Below, in pieces: positions 6,765 to 7,472 of a DNA stretch of 7,472 nucleotides (within the stretch, counting starts at the first letter, position 1; the number at the start of each line of letters is the position of its first letter). This DNA is from Pontiellaceae bacterium (GTDB taxonomy: Bacteria; Verrucomicrobiota; Kiritimatiellia; Kiritimatiellales; Pontiellaceae): contig JAFGWS010000170.1 in assembly GCA_016937035.1 (NCBI GenBank), positions 1 to 7,472 of the forward strand, in the 5' to 3' direction. The translations under genes were made by a program, and so were the position numbers. The notes beneath the pieces are model-generated. The model had not been told where the DNA came from and searched no databases. It worked only from the letters and a program-made list of their open reading frames with translations.

Positions 6765-6909
6765 TGTTTGGCTTTCTGGCGGTCGAGGTTGGTTCCCCGC
6801 TCGAAGGGCCGGGTGCCGTATGCCTCATAGATCACAAACCATGTCAAAGAACCAGTTCCATCAGTGCGAGCGATTACATCACCACGAAGATCGGAATGCG
6901 AGTAAATAC

Positions 6910-6940
6910 GATTTGCGATTGCCGATTGCCGATTTGCGAT
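6910..6940 (+). repeat. Heptanucleotide tandem repeats
   Basis: Four units of seven bases, GATTTGC GATTGCC GATTGCC GATTTGC, are followed by GAT. They lie immediately upstream (in the RHS reading sense) of the YSHSDLRGD segment and are not part of the RHS family sequence. They resemble the short tandemly repeated heptamers known from intergenic regions of several bacterial groups. Confidence 0.75.
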
Positions 6941-6959
6941 GAACCGCTCCTTCGACGCT

Positions 6960-6977
6960 ATTTCCCTATCGGGAAAT
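6960..6977. repeat. Perfect 7-bp inverted repeat within RHS remnant
   Basis: ATTTCCC (6960-6966) and GGGAAAT (6971-6977) flank a 4-base loop. It lies beside the two in-frame stops and within the same insert as the heptamer repeats. There is no following T run, so it is not a terminator on either strand. Confidence 0.7.
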
Positions 6978-7075
6978 TATCTGCGCTACGCTTCGGGGCG
7001 ATGGTCGATTGAGCAAACCATGCCGCCAACGCCGCCGCTGAGGTCGGGTCCGAGGAGGGACTCTGGGGCGAGGGT

Positions 7076-7217
7076 GGACGACTGCGGAGAGTCGTCCCTA
7101 CCCGTATCGGCGGACGACTGCGGAGAGTTGTTTCTACCCGTAACGGCGGACGACTGCGGAGAGTTGTTTCTACCCGTAACGGCGGACGACTGCGGAGAGT
7201 CGTCCCTACCCGTAACG
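7076..7217. repeat. Four tandem 36-bp palindromic repeats
   Basis: Units start at 7076, 7112, 7148 and 7184, exactly 36 bases apart. Each unit opens with GGACGACT, a GCGGAG loop, then AGTCGTCC (outer units) or AGTTGTTT (inner units), followed by a CTACCCGTAACGGC-like linker. Units 1 and 4 have a perfect 8-bp stem; units 2 and 3 are identical to each other and differ by three C-to-T changes in the right arm. The array lies inside the RHS reading frame, and 36 bases being 12 codons it adds a repeated 12-residue block there. There are no unique spacers, so it is not a CRISPR. Confidence 0.92.
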
Positions 7218-7282
7218 ATGTATTCCTGAACGCAGAGTCCGCCATCAAACGCGCAGGTATTCGTTTCGGTGGGCGTGTAATC

Positions 7283-7313
7283 AAAAAAGCGAACCCCCGA
7301 GAGAGTTCGCTTT
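7283..7313 (-). terminator. Rho-independent terminator of tRNA-Pro
   Basis: On the minus strand AAAGCGAAC (7313-7305) pairs with GTTCGCTTT (7294-7286) around a 10-base loop, and the T run 7288-7283 follows. It begins ten bases after the tRNA 3' end and marks the right boundary of the RHS remnant. Confidence 0.88.
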
Positions 7314-7322
7314 ATGAAAGTT

Positions 7323-7400
7323 TGGTCGGAGCGACAAGATTCGAACTTGCGACCTCTACCACCCCAAGGTAGCGCTCTAGCCAGGCTGAGCTACGCCCCG
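7323..7400 (-). tRNA. tRNA-Pro, anticodon GGG, CCA encoded
   Basis: The 78-base cloverleaf on the minus strand is complete. The acceptor CGGGGCG (7400-7394) pairs with CGCTCCG with one G-U pair, then discriminator A and encoded CCA (7325-7323). The D stem is GCTC/GAGC and the anticodon stem CTACC/GGTAG. Loop TTGGGGT gives anticodon GGG, reading proline CCC and CCU codons. The T stem GCAAG/CTTGT closes with one G-U pair around TTCGAAT. A promoter-like pair lies upstream and a terminator downstream, so it is a single-gene unit. Confidence 0.96.
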
Positions 7401-7432
7401 AATTTCCTTTTGATCAGAAATTGAAGGCGCAG

Positions 7433-7461
7433 AAGGTAGCACGCCGGGGTAGGGGCGTCAA
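7433..7461 (-). promoter_or_regulatory. Promoter of tRNA-Pro
   Basis: On the minus strand TTGACG (7461-7456, 5 of 6) is followed after 17 bases by TACCTT (7438-7433, 3 of 6). Transcription would start near 7426, giving a leader of about 26 bases. The -35 and spacing are good and the -10 is weak. Confidence 0.5.
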
Positions 7462-7472
7462 CGCTCTCGGCA

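Larger units (their letters stand above)
6761..7282 (-). pseudogene. Decayed RHS-repeat core fragment, interrupted by repeats
   Basis: One minus-strand frame carries RHS-core signatures in the right order: QEYI (7228-7217), GPDLSGGVGGMVCSID (7051-7004), then YSHSDLRGDVIARTDGTG continuing into SLTWFVIYEAYGTRPFE and DRQK (6904-6764). In intact RHS proteins of PVC-type bacteria these pieces follow one another closely (an EY-x-x-G-x-D-GG-GG segment, then RGDVIA..TDGTGSL, YEAFGTR, DRQK); this is from memory. Here 55 codons including a repeat array separate QEYI from GPDL. A further stretch of about 33 codons with in-frame TAG (6988-6986) and TAA (6979-6977) separates SID from YSHSD. The frame ends at TAG 6763-6761, where the next family segment appears in another frame, so a deletion with frameshift is likely. 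The 5' part of the gene is absent; the fragment begins right at the tRNA-Pro terminator. It cannot make a working RHS protein. Confidence 0.72.

Noticed and set aside
7076..7217. CRISPR array
   Set aside because: The 36-bp period fits a repeat length, but units follow each other without unique spacers and no cas gene is present.
6661..7229. Plus-strand frames of 93-102 codons
   Set aside because: They lie opposite the RHS remnant and its repeats, differ in frame from each other and have no SD or family motifs.
6958..7284. Minus-strand 108-codon frame with 12-residue repeats (LRSRPP-type)
   Set aside because: It is a shadow of the RHS frame; the repeats come from the 36-bp DNA array, which is open in several frames because 36 is a multiple of three. 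There is no SD and its start lies beside the tRNA terminator.
7283..7400. tRNA-Pro as an attachment site of an integrated element
   Set aside because: The RHS remnant abuts the tRNA unit, but no copy of the tRNA 3' end and no integrase gene is seen in the window.

Overview
The window looks like a chromosomal segment of a Gram-negative, flagellated bacterium of moderate to high G+C content. The style of the RHS remnant, the small palindromic and heptameric intergenic repeats and the VCBS-type sugar-pathway neighbour suggest the PVC group, perhaps Kiritimatiellota or a relative. This placement is an inference from resemblance, not a search result.

Left part (1-2458): the C-terminal end of a VCBS/FG-GAP-like protein is followed after 18 bases by a complete GarR-type beta-hydroxyacid dehydrogenase, probably in one transcript. 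Facing it is a compact 289-residue flagellin gene on the minus strand, with a strong terminator at its 3' end and a good sigma-28-type promoter upstream.

Middle (2459-5580): divergent from flagellin lies ettA, a ribosome-bound ABC-F translation factor with all motifs of both ATPase domains. After about 377 bases without a convincing gene come a tRNA-Val(UAC) with its own promoter and terminator, then, on the minus strand, a flavodoxin-like protein with a twin-arginine-like export signal.

Right part (5581-7472): this is the accessory region. From right to left on the minus strand it holds tRNA-Pro(GGG) with promoter and terminator, then directly abutting that terminator a decayed C-terminal piece of an RHS-repeat gene. 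The RHS reading frame has been interrupted by (i) a 4 x 36-bp array of palindromic repeats, (ii) a roughly 100-bp insert with an inverted repeat, heptamer repeats and two in-frame stops, and (iii) an apparent deletion with frameshift. Past the last break an open frame of about 100 codons runs on and ends in an ATGA overlap at an AT-rich gene for a small secreted protein of unknown function. The order core-tip-small gene is that of RHS toxin/immunity loci, but the tip is unrecognised and the toxin/immunity reading is a hypothesis. Two near-identical CCGCC/GGCGG hairpins close this region on its left side.

The most useful observations are the hidden RHS remnant with its inserted repeats, the orphan AT-rich tip-plus-secreted-protein pair, and the exported flavodoxin.
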